Assembly: GCF_001421715.1 (NCBI RefSeq)
Contig: NZ_LMKP01000012.1
Location: 166,501 to 230,500 of the forward strand
Direction: 5' to 3'
Length of the DNA stretch: 64,000 nucleotides
Source of the DNA: Sphingomonas sp. Leaf22
GTDB lineage: Bacteria > Pseudomonadota > Alphaproteobacteria > Sphingomonadales > Sphingomonadaceae
The notes beneath the pieces were generated by a model. That model was not told the origin of the DNA, did no database searches, and saw nothing but the letters and a program-made list of their open reading frames with translations. Position numbers and translations under genes: made by a program. Positions within the stretch are counted from its first letter, which is position 1. Each line of letters starts with the position of its first letter. Below are positions 52,395-64,000 of the stretch, piece by piece.

Positions 52395-53888
52395 TCACCG
52401 GCGAAGGACGAAGGTCGTGATCGATCGGGGCTGCGCGACCATCGTGCGCCCCGCGACCGGCGCGGCATTGTGCGTCGCGTCGGTCACTACCGTTTCGGCA
52501 AGGTGATAGCCGGTACCGGCCAGCGACAGGTCGCGGCGGACCGGCCCCGCATTCACATGCACCACGACCAGCGTTGCGCGATCGGGTGACAGCGCGGCGA
52601 TGCTGTCGATATCGTCGATCGGGATCAGCCGGTATCCGGGTCGGACATAGCGGCTGAAATTGGCCATCGTCCAATATTTGCGGGTGATGTGGATCGACTG
52701 CGGACCCGGGGCGGGCGCGGTCAGGTCCATCTTGATAAGACCCCAATTCGATCCGGGCTTGCCGTTGCGCCCGCTCAGCGTCTCGACCGCCTGCCAGAAT
52801 ACCCACGCGGCGGGTTCCAGCCGCCGGAAATCGCCGACCAGATGCTCGGCAAAGGCCAGCGGCGTCGTCATGCTCTCGAAATTCTCGAGGTCTTTGTCGG
52901 CGCTCATGTCGTGCTCGCTCATCCACAGGCGGATATTGGCGGCACGTGCGATGTCGCGGACGGCGGTCTGGTGGACATTGCCATAGCTGTGGACGTTCAA
53001 CTGCCCGACCCGCGCCCGCGTTGCTGCGTTCCAGCCGGCCCAATCGGCGACGAACAGCGTCGAATTGGTTTCGTCGGGCGCGGCGATCACCGTCTTCAGC
53101 CCGCGTGCCTTCAGCGCGGCGTCGGCGGCATCGATCATCATGCCCTGTCGCGCCGGGCTCCAATGCGCGCCTTCCTGCGTATTGGCGGCGAACCAGTAAT
53201 CGGTGTTCGGTTCGTTGACCGGCGACAGCGTGCGAAAGGCGATGCGGTGGCGGCGCTGCAACTCGTCGACCACCCGCGCCAGATAGGTCGCGAACTGCGG
53301 TTCGGCCCCGGGCCGCAGATTGTCGTCGGTGCCCTTGGTCGCGCCCGATACGCGCCCGCTGACGGTCATGAACCATGGCGGCGAGTTGGAGAAGGCTTCG
53401 AAGATCGGCTGGCGGACGCGCTCTCGGATCGCGTCCAGCCACCAGCGCTGAGCGGCATCGGCCGACCAGTCCCACATCGCCGGATCGTCGGCCCGCCACC
53501 AGTCGCTGCCGGTCGCGCCCGCCGGCTTGCGCCAGAATCCCGGCACCGCCGCGCCGGTCCGCAGATAGGGCGGCGTGTCGGCGGCATTGCCCCCGCCGAT
53601 GTTGTAGCGCGCGATCGTCCAGCCGAGGCCGTCGCGGCCGTAGAACAGGTCGGCCAGCCGGTCGCGCGTTTCGGGCGGATAGCCGCCGGTCACGTTCGCG
53701 AACCATGCGAGCGCCGTGCCCCAGCCTTCGAAGGTCGTGCCCGGCCGGTCGGTCGCGACGCGCAGCGGGATCGCGACTCTGGCAGGGTCCGCAGGTGGTG
53801 GTGCCGCTTGTGCCATGGCAGGCATCACCGGGGCGGCCCATAGCAACGCCGCCGCCACCATGCCCGTCGCCCATCGCCGTTCCGCCAT
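52395..53888 (-). CDS. Glycoside hydrolase family 30 (endo-beta-1,6-galactanase-like)
   Basis: Secreted glycanase, 497 residues with a signal peptide (ends at about AMAQ, 25-28). TIM barrel plus side beta domain. TFEGWGTALAWFANVTGG (about 52-69) is typical of the GH30 subgroup with fungal endo-beta-1,6-galactanases. Acid/base Glu226 in SPVNEPNTDYW, nucleophile Glu325 in LWMSEHD. Divergent from the GH2 gene by about 118 bp, sharing its control region. Confidence 0.82.
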   Translation of the reverse strand: MAERRWATGMVAAALLWAAPVMPAMAQAAPPPADPARVAIPLRVATDRPGTTFEGWGTALAWFANVTGGYPPETRDRLADLFYGRDGLGWTIARYNIGGGNAADTPPYLRTGAAVPGFWRKPAGATGSDWWRADDPAMWDWSADAAQRWWLDAIRERVRQPIFEAFSNSPPWFMTVSGRVSGATKGTDDNLRPGAEPQFATYLARVVDELQRRHRIAFRTLSPVNEPNTDYWFAANTQEGAHWSPARQGMMIDAADAALKARGLKTVIAAPDETNSTLFVADWAGWNAATRARVGQLNVHSYGNVHQTAVRDIARAANIRLWMSEHDMSADKDLENFESMTTPLAFAEHLVGDFRRLEPAAWVFWQAVETLSGRNGKPGSNWGLIKMDLTAPAPGPQSIHITRKYWTMANFSRYVRPGYRLIPIDDIDSIAALSPDRATLVVVHVNAGPVRRDLSLAGTGYHLAETVVTDATHNAAPVAGRTMVAQPRSITTFVLRR

Positions 53889-53974
53889 TCTCGTTCCTCC
53901 CTTGCCACGCGGTACGCCCCGGCGAACCGACCCGAACCGCACTTCGGCGATTGCATCGTCGCTCCAATCGTATA

Positions 53975-53985
53975 TTGTCTGACAA
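53975..53985. promoter_or_regulatory. Candidate GntR/FadR-type operator in the GH30-GH2 intergenic region
   Basis: TTGTCTGACAA is a perfect odd palindrome (TTGTC-T-GACAA) of the FadR-subfamily pattern, 21 bp before the GH2 start and 86 bp from the GH30 start. A possible -10 TATTGT overlaps its left end with TTGCAT 16 bp upstream. No regulator gene is in the window. Confidence 0.5.
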
Positions 53986-53991
53986 AACTAA

Positions 53992-57221
<3,230 letters not shown>

Positions 57222-57222
<1 letters not shown>

Positions 57223-58577
57223 TGCGGGGCGGGAGCGTCGCGGCGGTGCTAGTGGCGGGGCTGCTGGTCGCCGCCGCCGCGCCCGCGCCGCGCTGGGACA
57301 GTCCCGGCGCGGCCAATCCGCTGCTGCCGGGCTATTTCGCCGATCCGTCGATCGTCCGTGACGGCGCTCGCTGGTATATCTTTGCCACGATCGATCCATG
57401 GGGCGACGACCGGCTGGGGCTATGGACGTCGGACAATGGCCGCGACTGGCGCTTCTCGCTGCCCAACTGGCCGACCAAGGCGGCGGCGACCAGCCCCAGC
57501 TCGGGCGATTCGAAGGTCTGGGCACCATCGGTGGTGAAGGCCGCCAATGGCCGCTGGTACATGTATGTCTCGGTCGGCAGCGAGGTGTGGGTCGGCAGCG
57601 CCGCTTCCCCCGCCGGGCCATGGGCCGATGCCAATGGCGGCAAGCCGCTGATCGCCAAGGCGTTCGCCCCCGACTATCACATGATCGATGCCGAAGCGTT
57701 CATCGACGATGACGGGCAGGCCTATCTTTATTGGGGATCGGGCTGGAACTGGACCAACGGCCATTGCTTCGTCGTGAAGCTGAAACCCGATATGGTGACG
57801 TTCGACGGGACGCCCCGCGACGTCACCCCGGCCCATTATTTCGAAGGGCCGTTCATGGTCCGGCAGGGCAAGCACTATCTGCTGACCTATAGCGACGGCA
57901 AGACGACGACCGACACCTACAAGGTCCGCTATGCGATCGGCGACACGCCGTTCGGACCGTTTCGTGAGGGACCGGACAGTCCGATCCTGTCGACCGATGC
58001 CGCGCGATCGGTCATCAGCCCCGGCCATCACGCGGTGTTCCGCTCGGGCGGCCAGCCCTATATCCTGTATCACCGGCAGGGCCTGCCCTTTCCGCCGCCG
58101 GGCGACGCGGTGCTGCGACAGGTCGCGGTCGATCTGCTGACGATCCGGCCCGATGGCAGTATCGCCAAGGTGGTGCCGAGCCATGGCGGCGCGGTGAACG
58201 GCTTCACGGCGCATCGCGACCCCGGCTTGCGCTGGCGGGCGAGCGGACAGGGCAGCGACGCGCTGCACGGACCGGCGCGGGCGGCGGACGATAATTATGC
58301 GACGTGGTGGACCCCGGCGGCAGGGGCAGCGCCGTTGCTGACCGCCGATCTGGGCGCGATCCGTCCGGTGCGCGACAGCGCCGTGCGAATGCGCTTCCCC
58401 ACCCATTATTACGCCCTGTCGGTCGAAGGATCGCGCGACGGTCGTGTCTGGCAAAAGCTGGCAACGGCCGATGCCGCGACCGGATCGCCGATCGACCTGC
58501 ACCACCCAGCCCGCGTCCGCTATCTGCGGTTGCGGGTTCCCGCCGATGCCGGTGTCTGGGAATGGACGCTGCGGTAG
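57222..58577 (+). CDS. Glycoside hydrolase family 43 with C-terminal F5/8-type domain
   Basis: Secreted enzyme of 451 residues after a signal peptide (about 1-21). Five-bladed propeller with catalytic base Asp41 (YFADPSIV), pKa-modulating Asp156 (MIDAEAFID) and acid Glu208 (YFEGPFMV). The last 130 residues (DDNYATWWTPAAGAAPLLTAD through VRYLRLRVP) form a discoidin-like carbohydrate-binding module. GH43 enzymes remove arabinose or xylose or cut arabinan or galactan; which one applies is open. One-base overlap with GH2. Confidence 0.87.
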
Positions 58578-58660
58578 GGGGCGACCCGTCGGCCTCAACG
58601 CGCGGACGTTATCCTTCGGAAGCTCGGACCGATCGACATTCAGCGGCACCCACGGAATTT

Positions 58661-58756
58661 CGTCATTCCCGCGCAGGCGGGAATCCATGGACGCCAACGG
58701 TTTGGCTGGATTCGCGACGCTGGCGCATATGGACTCCCGCCTGCGCGGGAGTGACG
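58661..58756. repeat. Palindromic repeat, family C (copy near GH43)
   Basis: CGTCATTCCCGCGCAGGCGG and CCCGCCTGCGCGGGAGTGAC arms, with GGAATCCATGGA and its near-complement inside. Same design as the copy at 837-939. Part of a gap of about 620 bp (58578-59199) that holds only repeats. Confidence 0.78.
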
Positions 58757-58842
58757 AAGGGGGATCGAACGCTATTCCTGACCCCAGCGAATCGAATGTC
58801 GATCCCGCCTAGGATGACGCAATCGAAGTGTGTTTCATCATC

Positions 58843-59098
58843 GTCACGCCGGGCTTGAGCGAGACCTTTGCGACAGTACCGGTTCCCGTCCCCTGCCGTA
58901 CCCCCGCGCAGGCGGGGGGCCAGGGTTCCAGGCGCAAGCCGTTGTTCTGCTCGGCTCTGGACCCCCGCCTGCGCGGGGGTACGGTGCGTTTCTGGCCCAG
59001 CTTGCAACGTTCGCAGAGATCTTCACTTGATCCGGGGTCCCGCTTCTTGGCCGCCATCATCGAAGAACAGCGGGATCCCGGGTCAAGCCCGGGACGGC
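58843..59098. repeat. Family B repeat interrupted by a family C-bearing insertion
   Basis: A B element starts GTCACGCCGGGCTTGA (58843-58858) and continues TCCGGGGTCCCGCTTCTT at 59031, ending GGGTCAAGCCCGGGACGG. The intervening 172 bp carry a CGTACCCCCGCG-type C palindrome (58897-58984). The direct repeat CTTGA stands at both edges (58854-58858 and 59026-59030), and the insert ends are imperfect inverted repeats (GACCTTTGCGA versus GATCTCTGCGA read from the right end). Confidence 0.65.
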
Positions 59099-59199
59099 GA
59101 TATCGACGGTGCCTTCGACCGGACCGTTGACGCAAATCTACCCAATAAAAGGTAGTTCTGCACGATATGGCGGATCGGGTGGCGGGGGTAGGATCGGCC

Positions 59200-59388
59200 A
59201 TGCCCAACGAGTTCACACCCGCTCCGATCGCCGTTTCCGACTCCGAGGACCGCGACTATCTGCTCAAGCGGGCCGATCAGCATCGCCGGCAGGGCGAACG
59301 ATGCGACCCGGTCAGCCGGTCGCTCCATGCGAGGTTCCAGCGTCTCTATGAGGATCGCGCTGCGGCGCTGCCGCCGGAAAGCGACTGA
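59200..59388 (+). CDS. Small hypothetical protein
   Basis: Possible protein of 62 residues, helical and charged: PNEFTPAPIAVSDSEDRDYLLKRADQHRRQGERC, then HARFQRLYEDRAAALP. The shape resembles small conserved sphingomonad proteins of unknown role. ATG at 59200; an in-frame ATG at 59167 is an alternative. No function can be given. Confidence 0.55.
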   Translation: MPNEFTPAPIAVSDSEDRDYLLKRADQHRRQGERCDPVSRSLHARFQRLYEDRAAALPPESD

Positions 59389-59501
59389 TCCCCTTGCCAG
59401 CGTTGCATTTTCCGACCTAGGATCGCACCCATAAAAAGGTCGCGCATCGACAAGCGGCCCGTGGGTGAGATAGTGACGATGCGGCGGCAGCGACGGGGAC
59501 G

Positions 59502-60401
59502 GTGGTGACCACAGGCGACACCCATCGCCCGCCGTTCGTCGATGCGCATTTCCACCTGTGGGACCATGGCGTGCTGCGCTATCCGTGGTTGGCCGATCCG
59601 GCGCAGGCGGCGATCGCCCCCGATTACCGGATTGACGATTACCGGCGCGAAACGGCGGCATGGCATCCTGTCGGGGCGGTGCATGTCGATGCCGGGGCGC
59701 ACCCCGATCAGGGGCGGGCGGAGACGGACTGGCTGACCGGCGTCGCCGCAGCCAATCGCCTGCCCGGCGCGATCGTCGCCCGCGTCGCGCTTGACCGGGC
59801 GGATGTCGAGGACGAACTGGCGTGGCAGGCGGCGCAACCGGGCGTGCGCGGTATCCGCCACCTGATCAGCTGGCATCCGCGCGACGCATCACGATGTGCC
59901 TATGACCGCGATCTGACGCGCGATTCGGCATGGGCACGCGGGTTCGCGCTGCTCGCCGACTATGGCCTCAGCTTCGATTTTCATGGCTTTCCTCCGCAAC
60001 TGGCGGGACTGGCCGACCTGGCGCGTGCCCACCCCGATGTGCCCGTGGTGCTGAACCATCTCGCGCTGCCGATCCTGTCCGACGGGCTGGACGAATGGCG
60101 CAGCGGGCTGATCGCGTTGGCCGAACTGCCCCATGCGGCGATCAAGCTGTCGGGGGCGGGGTTCATCGACCCGGCGCTCGACCCGACGGTGCTGGCACCG
60201 ATCGTGGACGAGGTGATCGACCGGTTCGGTGCCCACCGGGTGATGATCGCCACCAATTTCCCGACCGACCGGCTGGCAGCGGGGCTCGATGCGACGCTGT
60301 CGACCTATGCCACGCTGCTGTCGGGCCTGTCCGACGACGAACAGCGGGCGGTGTGGGGGCGGAGCGCCGATCGCTTCTATCGGCTGGGCTTGGATCTGTA
60401 G
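59502..60401 (+). CDS. Amidohydrolase family 2, L-fuconolactonase-like
   Basis: Metal-dependent hydrolase of 299 residues, TIM barrel. N-terminal FVDAHFHLWD (about 12-21) has the family HxHxW pattern; further ligand segments are GIRHLISWH (about 124-132), FDFHGFP, VVLNHLALP and MIATNFPTD. The nearest function by recall is L-fucono-1,5-lactonase. That fits the alpha-fucosidase gene 10 bp downstream, and the protein would hydrolyse the lactone made by oxidising free fucose. GTG start. Confidence 0.78.
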   Translation: MVTTGDTHRPPFVDAHFHLWDHGVLRYPWLADPAQAAIAPDYRIDDYRRETAAWHPVGAVHVDAGAHPDQGRAETDWLTGVAAANRLPGAIVARVALDRADVEDELAWQAAQPGVRGIRHLISWHPRDASRCAYDRDLTRDSAWARGFALLADYGLSFDFHGFPPQLAGLADLARAHPDVPVVLNHLALPILSDGLDEWRSGLIALAELPHAAIKLSGAGFIDPALDPTVLAPIVDEVIDRFGAHRVMIATNFPTDRLAAGLDATLSTYATLLSGLSDDEQRAVWGRSADRFYRLGLDL

Positions 60402-60411
60402 GAGGGTTGGT

Positions 60412-62097
60412 ATGGACGCGACACGGCGCGAGATGATCGGGGGCGGGCTGGCTGCGGCGGCAATGGCACCGGCGGTGGCATCGGCGATGCCGACCCAGCC
60501 GACGCCGATGGGGGCGGGGCGCGCGTTGAAGGTGTCGCCGCCGGCACGCTTCACCCCCGACTGGGCGTCGCTGACCGCCGGCTACAGCGCGCCCGACTGG
60601 TTCCGCGATGCGAAGTTCGGCATCTGGGCGCACTGGACCGCGCAATGTGTGCCGGAGGCGGGCGACTGGTATGCGCGCGACATGTATCTGCCGGGCAGCC
60701 GCGCTTACGACCATCACCTCAAGCATTATGGTCATCCCGCCGATCGCGGCTTCATCGAAATCCAGAATCTGTGGACGGCCGATCGCTGGGACCCGGCGCG
60801 GTTGCTCGACCTGTATCAGAAGGCTGGCGCGCGCTATTTCATGGCGCTGGCCAATCATCACGACAATCTCGATGCCTATGCGTCGCGGCATCACGCGTGG
60901 AACACGACGCGGGTCGGGCCGAAGCGCGATATCGTTGGTACCTGGGCGAAACTGGCGCGCGAACGCGGGCTCCGGTTCGGGGTGTCGAACCATTCGGCGC
61001 ATGCGTGGCACTGGAACCAGGCGGCCTATGGGTACGATCCCGACGGGCCGCGCGCGGGACAGCGGTATGACGCGTACACGCTGACCGCGGCACAGGGGCG
61101 CGGCAGATGGTGGGACGGGCTCGACCCGCAGCAACTCTATACCGGGCGGCACATGCCGATGCCCGACGGCATCCGCACGCGGGGTGAAGCCGATCTGTGG
61201 CACGACGCGACCGACCGGTTATGGACCGAAGGGGTGCCCGCGAACAGCGACTTCGCCCGCAATTGGGAATTGCGGTGCCGCGACCTGATTGAACAACATC
61301 GTCCCGACATGATCTATTTCGACAATTTCGACCTTCCGCTCGAACAGCACGGGCTCGACGTGACGGCATGGTATTACAACCAGTCGATGGCGTGGCATGG
61401 CGGGCGGCTGGAGGCGGTGGTCACCAGCAAGACGACGCCGCCGCAGCGGCGGATGGGGATCGTCGACGACGTCGAACGCGGCGGCAAGAGCTATATCGAA
61501 CGCTTTCCGTGGCAGACCGATACCTGTCTCGGCAACTGGCATTACGATGCCGATCTGGCGGCGCGCGACGGTTACAAGTCCGCCGCCACCGTCATCCATA
61601 CCCTGTGCGACGTCGTGTCGAAAAACGGCAATCTGATGCTGTCGGTGCCGATGCGCGGCGACGGGACGATCGACGCGAAGGAAGAACGGATCGTCGGAGA
61701 GATTGGCGGCTGGATGCAGCGCTTCGGTGCCGCCATCTATGCGACCCGGCCGTGGAAGCGGTTCGGCGAAGGGCCGACCCGCGCCGGACAGGGGCTGTTT
61801 TCGGAAGGTGGTCCCAACTCGCCCTATGGCGCGCGCGACGTGCGCTATGTGGTGCGCGGCGACGATCTGCACGCGCTGGTGCTCGGCTGGCCCGACGATA
61901 ACGTCGTGCGGCTGACCCTACTGGGCAGCAACGATCCGACGCTGACCGGGGAGGTGCGCCGCGTGACGATGCCCGGCGATACCACGCCGCTGTCGTTCCG
62001 GCGCACCGGCAACGCGCTGGAGGTGACGCTGCCCGCAGCGGCGCGCCATTCGATCGGGCTGGCGCTGGTGCTGTCGGGGCGGGGGCTGACCGCGTGA
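60412..62097 (+). CDS. Alpha-L-fucosidase, GH29
   Basis: Releases L-fucose from glycans; 561 residues. A twin-arginine-like N-terminus (RREMIG then a hydrophobic run, residues 5-26) suggests Tat export. Catalytic domain about 50-450: FRDAKFGIWAHWTAQCVPEAGDWYAR, HHDNLDAY, GLRFGVSNHSAHAWHW, and the nucleophile Asp304 in IYFDNFD. A C-terminal beta domain follows (about 460-561). The start has GGAGGG 6 nt upstream. The last codons overlap the dehydrogenase start. Confidence 0.9.
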   Translation: MDATRREMIGGGLAAAAMAPAVASAMPTQPTPMGAGRALKVSPPARFTPDWASLTAGYSAPDWFRDAKFGIWAHWTAQCVPEAGDWYARDMYLPGSRAYDHHLKHYGHPADRGFIEIQNLWTADRWDPARLLDLYQKAGARYFMALANHHDNLDAYASRHHAWNTTRVGPKRDIVGTWAKLARERGLRFGVSNHSAHAWHWNQAAYGYDPDGPRAGQRYDAYTLTAAQGRGRWWDGLDPQQLYTGRHMPMPDGIRTRGEADLWHDATDRLWTEGVPANSDFARNWELRCRDLIEQHRPDMIYFDNFDLPLEQHGLDVTAWYYNQSMAWHGGRLEAVVTSKTTPPQRRMGIVDDVERGGKSYIERFPWQTDTCLGNWHYDADLAARDGYKSAATVIHTLCDVVSKNGNLMLSVPMRGDGTIDAKEERIVGEIGGWMQRFGAAIYATRPWKRFGEGPTRAGQGLFSEGGPNSPYGARDVRYVVRGDDLHALVLGWPDDNVVRLTLLGSNDPTLTGEVRRVTMPGDTTPLSFRRTGNALEVTLPAAARHSIGLALVLSGRGLTA

Positions 62098-63107
62098 AGG
62101 CGCTGGTCTGTGCCGAACCGTTCGACCTGCGCCTCCAAACCCGTGAACCGCCGCGACCGACGGCGGGGGAGGTGCTGCTGCGGATGCGGCGGGTCGGGCT
62201 GTGCGGCACCGACTATCATATCTATGCCGGCAAGCATCCGTTCCTCGAATATCCCCGGTTGATCGGTCATGAACTGGCCGGCGAGGTGGTCGAGGCACCC
62301 ACCGGCAGCCGGTTCGCGGTCGGGCAGGTGGTGACGGTAAATCCCTATCTTTCGTGCAGCACCTGCCGCGCATGTCGGCGCAGCAAACCCAATTGCTGCG
62401 CAGCAATTCGCGTGCTGGGCGTGCATGTCGACGGCGGCCTGTGCGAATGGCTGACCGTGCCGGAGGCGGCGGTGGTCGACGCGACTGGCCTCAGCCTCGA
62501 ACAGGCGGCGATGGTCGAATTCCTCGCGATCGGCGCGCATGCGGTCCGGCGGGCAGCGGTCGCTCCCGGCGATCGCGTGCTCGTCGTCGGGGCGGGGCCG
62601 ATCGGCGTCGGCACCGCCCTGTTCGCGCGGATTGCGGGAGCGGAACGCATCGTCCTGGCCGATACGCGCGCGCAGCGGCTGGACTATGCCACCGCGCAAT
62701 TCGGGTTCGGCGAGACCGTGGTCGCCGACGCGATGCTGACCGACACGCTGGCGGCGATGACCGAAGGCGAAATGTTCGATCAGGTGTTCGACGCCACCGG
62801 CAATATCGCGGCGATGCGCGCGGGTCTGGCCTATGTCGCGCATGGCGGCGACTATACGCTGGTCGGGGTGTGCAAGGACGATCTGGTCTTCGCCGATCCC
62901 GAATTCCACAAGCGCGAGACGACCTTGCGCGCCAGCCGCAACGCACTGTCGGTCGATTTCGACCACGTCATCGCCAGCATCCGCAGCGGTCGGATCGCCA
63001 CCGATCGTATCGCCACGCATCATCTGTCGATCGACGAAGCGCCGGTCCGGATGCCGCAGTTGATCGAGGAGGCGGATAGTGTGCTGAAGGCGATCGTCAG
63101 CCTGTAG
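62094..63107 (+). CDS. Zinc-dependent alcohol dehydrogenase, sugar-acid type
   Basis: Medium-chain dehydrogenase, 337 residues. Catalytic zinc site GLCGTDYHIYAG (about 36-47) and GHEL; structural zinc cysteines CSTCRACRRSKPNCC (about 88-102); Rossmann VVGAGPIGVGTALFA with acidic ADTRAQR, indicating NAD preference. It resembles L-galactonate-5-dehydrogenase-like enzymes. By position (GTGA overlap with GH29) it probably oxidises fucose or a fuconate intermediate. Its stop overlaps the convergent serine hydrolase by 11 bp. Confidence 0.85.
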   Translation: MKALVCAEPFDLRLQTREPPRPTAGEVLLRMRRVGLCGTDYHIYAGKHPFLEYPRLIGHELAGEVVEAPTGSRFAVGQVVTVNPYLSCSTCRACRRSKPNCCAAIRVLGVHVDGGLCEWLTVPEAAVVDATGLSLEQAAMVEFLAIGAHAVRRAAVAPGDRVLVVGAGPIGVGTALFARIAGAERIVLADTRAQRLDYATAQFGFGETVVADAMLTDTLAAMTEGEMFDQVFDATGNIAAMRAGLAYVAHGGDYTLVGVCKDDLVFADPEFHKRETTLRASRNALSVDFDHVIASIRSGRIATDRIATHHLSIDEAPVRMPQLIEEADSVLKAIVSL

Positions 63108-64000
63108 CGCCCGCCTCCGCCGCCGGGATGACCCCGTCCGCCACCAGCCGGTGCAAGGCGTCGATATGGCCGGTGTTGCGCGGGGCGTCGGCGGCGGAGG
63201 TCATGACGATCGTCAGCCGCAGGTCGGGGACAACATAGACCATCTGCCCGCCATAGCCCCATGCGAAGCGTACCGGATGGCCGCGCATCGTGGTCAGGAA
63301 CCAGCCATAGCCATAGTCCTGCCCGCTCCATGGCGATGTCGCGCGCGGCGTCCAGCTGGTCTGAACCCAACCGGCCGGCAGGATGCGTTTGCCGTCGACC
63401 ATGCCGTCCAGCCGATAGAGTTCGCCGAACCGGGCGAGCGCGCGCGGCGACAGCCGCATCTCGTTGCCGCCGAAATAGATGCCCTGGGGGTCGGCGGGCC
63501 AGACGGGAATCGTAATACCCAACGGTTCGCCCAGCCAGTCGCGGGCATTGGCCAGCGTGCTGCGACCGCTCGCCCGGGTCAGCGCCGCCGACAGCAGGTG
63601 CGTCGATCCGGTTGAATAGAGCATGTCCGTGCCCGGATCGGCGACGAACGGCCGCGACAATGCGAAGCGGACCCAATTGGGGCTGGAAACCCAGCGACCA
63701 TAATATTCACCCGAGGTCCGCTCCAGCCCGGCCTGCATCGACAGCAGGTTGCCGATCGTCACGCGGGCGAGGCGCGGGTCGGGGTTGGCCGGCGCATCGG
63801 CGCGCAGGATCGGCAGCACCGGCTGATCGACGCCGGTGAATACGCCACGCGCGACGGCGATGCCGACCAGCGCCGACATCACCGATTTCGAGGCCGATTT
63901 GATGTTGACCGGTCGGTCGAGCGCCGGACCGCCGTTGAAGACGCGTTCGGCGAGCGTCTGGCCGTCGCGCAGCACCAGCAGCGATCGTAATCGCGGCAGG
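63097..64000 (-). CDS. Serine hydrolase, beta-lactamase family (5' end beyond the window)
   Basis: Partial gene; the frame stays open to the window end, so the N-terminus (signal peptide expected) is missing. About 300 residues visible. The SxxK site is in KSASKSVMSALVG, a Tyr-bearing YSTGSTHLLSAALTRASG gives the YxN-like motif, and the C-terminal GYGGQMVYVVPDLRLTIVMTS replaces HxG. Class C-like esterase/amidase fold; substrate unknown. It may be a carbohydrate esterase of the locus, but that is a guess. Confidence 0.83.
   Translation of the reverse strand, partial: LPRLRSLLVLRDGQTLAERVFNGGPALDRPVNIKSASKSVMSALVGIAVARGVFTGVDQPVLPILRADAPANPDPRLARVTIGNLLSMQAGLERTSGEYYGRWVSSPNWVRFALSRPFVADPGTDMLYSTGSTHLLSAALTRASGRSTLANARDWLGEPLGITIPVWPADPQGIYFGGNEMRLSPRALARFGELYRLDGMVDGKRILPAGWVQTSWTPRATSPWSGQDYGYGWFLTTMRGHPVRFAWGYGGQMVYVVPDLRLTIVMTSAADAPRNTGHIDALHRLVADGVIPAAEAGATG

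Overview
The window looks like part of a chromosome from a GC-rich sphingomonad (Alphaproteobacteria, Sphingomonadaceae-like). This is inferred from gene content: PEP synthase regulatory protein, CarD, MmcB, COQ9, ubiquinol-cytochrome c chaperone, DUF1491, DUF4169, DUF6489 and TIGR02186 families, plus a large load of short palindromic intergenic repeats. No rRNA, tRNA, CRISPR array, prophage or transposase gene was seen.

The most informative part is a replication-origin domain. At about 26.2-26.5 kb an intergenic stretch of about 300 bp carries three perfect and two near-perfect DnaA boxes. It lies between ppsR and hemE, the position of the Caulobacter origin. Genes on the left (ppsR, maf, aroE, coaE, dnaQ, hpf, ptsN) run leftwards. 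Genes on the right (hemE, hemJ, rho, mnmE, mnmG, rsmG, parA, parB) run rightwards, so both arms are transcribed away from the proposed origin. Five strong parS-like 16-mers (20.6, 24.7, 31.2, 33.6 and 42.1 kb) and one weaker one (5.2 kb) surround parAB, some inside coding sequence.

Layout. 0-6 kb: ribosomal proteins L35 and L20, a GIY-YIG protein, pheST and a sugar mutarotase. 6-12.3 kb: release factor 3, an MFS transporter, and a TonB-dependent receptor divergent from a TetR regulator. 12.5-19.3 kb: YceD-like DUF177 and a cytochrome bc1 chaperone, BamE, an RcnB-like protein, an NfrB-like membrane glycosyltransferase with a coupled NfrA-C-like protein, and a TauE/TIGR02186 pair. 19.3-26.2 kb: SOS-type mmcB, SleB hydrolase and the leftward origin arm. 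26.5-35.4 kb: the rightward origin arm ending in parAB. 35.5-52.4 kb: HerA-like ATPase, M23 peptidase, SUV3-like helicase with S4 protein, ferredoxin, CarD, ene-reductase, EamA transporter, aminotransferase, glutaredoxin, COQ9, feoAB, a GH114-like lipoprotein and ssb. 52.4-64 kb: a carbohydrate locus with GH30, GH2, GH43, a fuconolactonase-like hydrolase, GH29 alpha-fucosidase, a zinc dehydrogenase and a serine hydrolase cut by the window edge. Together these would suit a fucosylated, arabinose-decorated beta-galactan such as plant arabinogalactan; this is inference.

Nearly every longer intergenic gap is filled by palindromic repeats of at least six families (called A-F here). Some are nested in each other, and one shows the marks of an insertion with a 5-bp target duplication and imperfect inverted ends. 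All counts and motif positions come from reading the sequence; no search was run.
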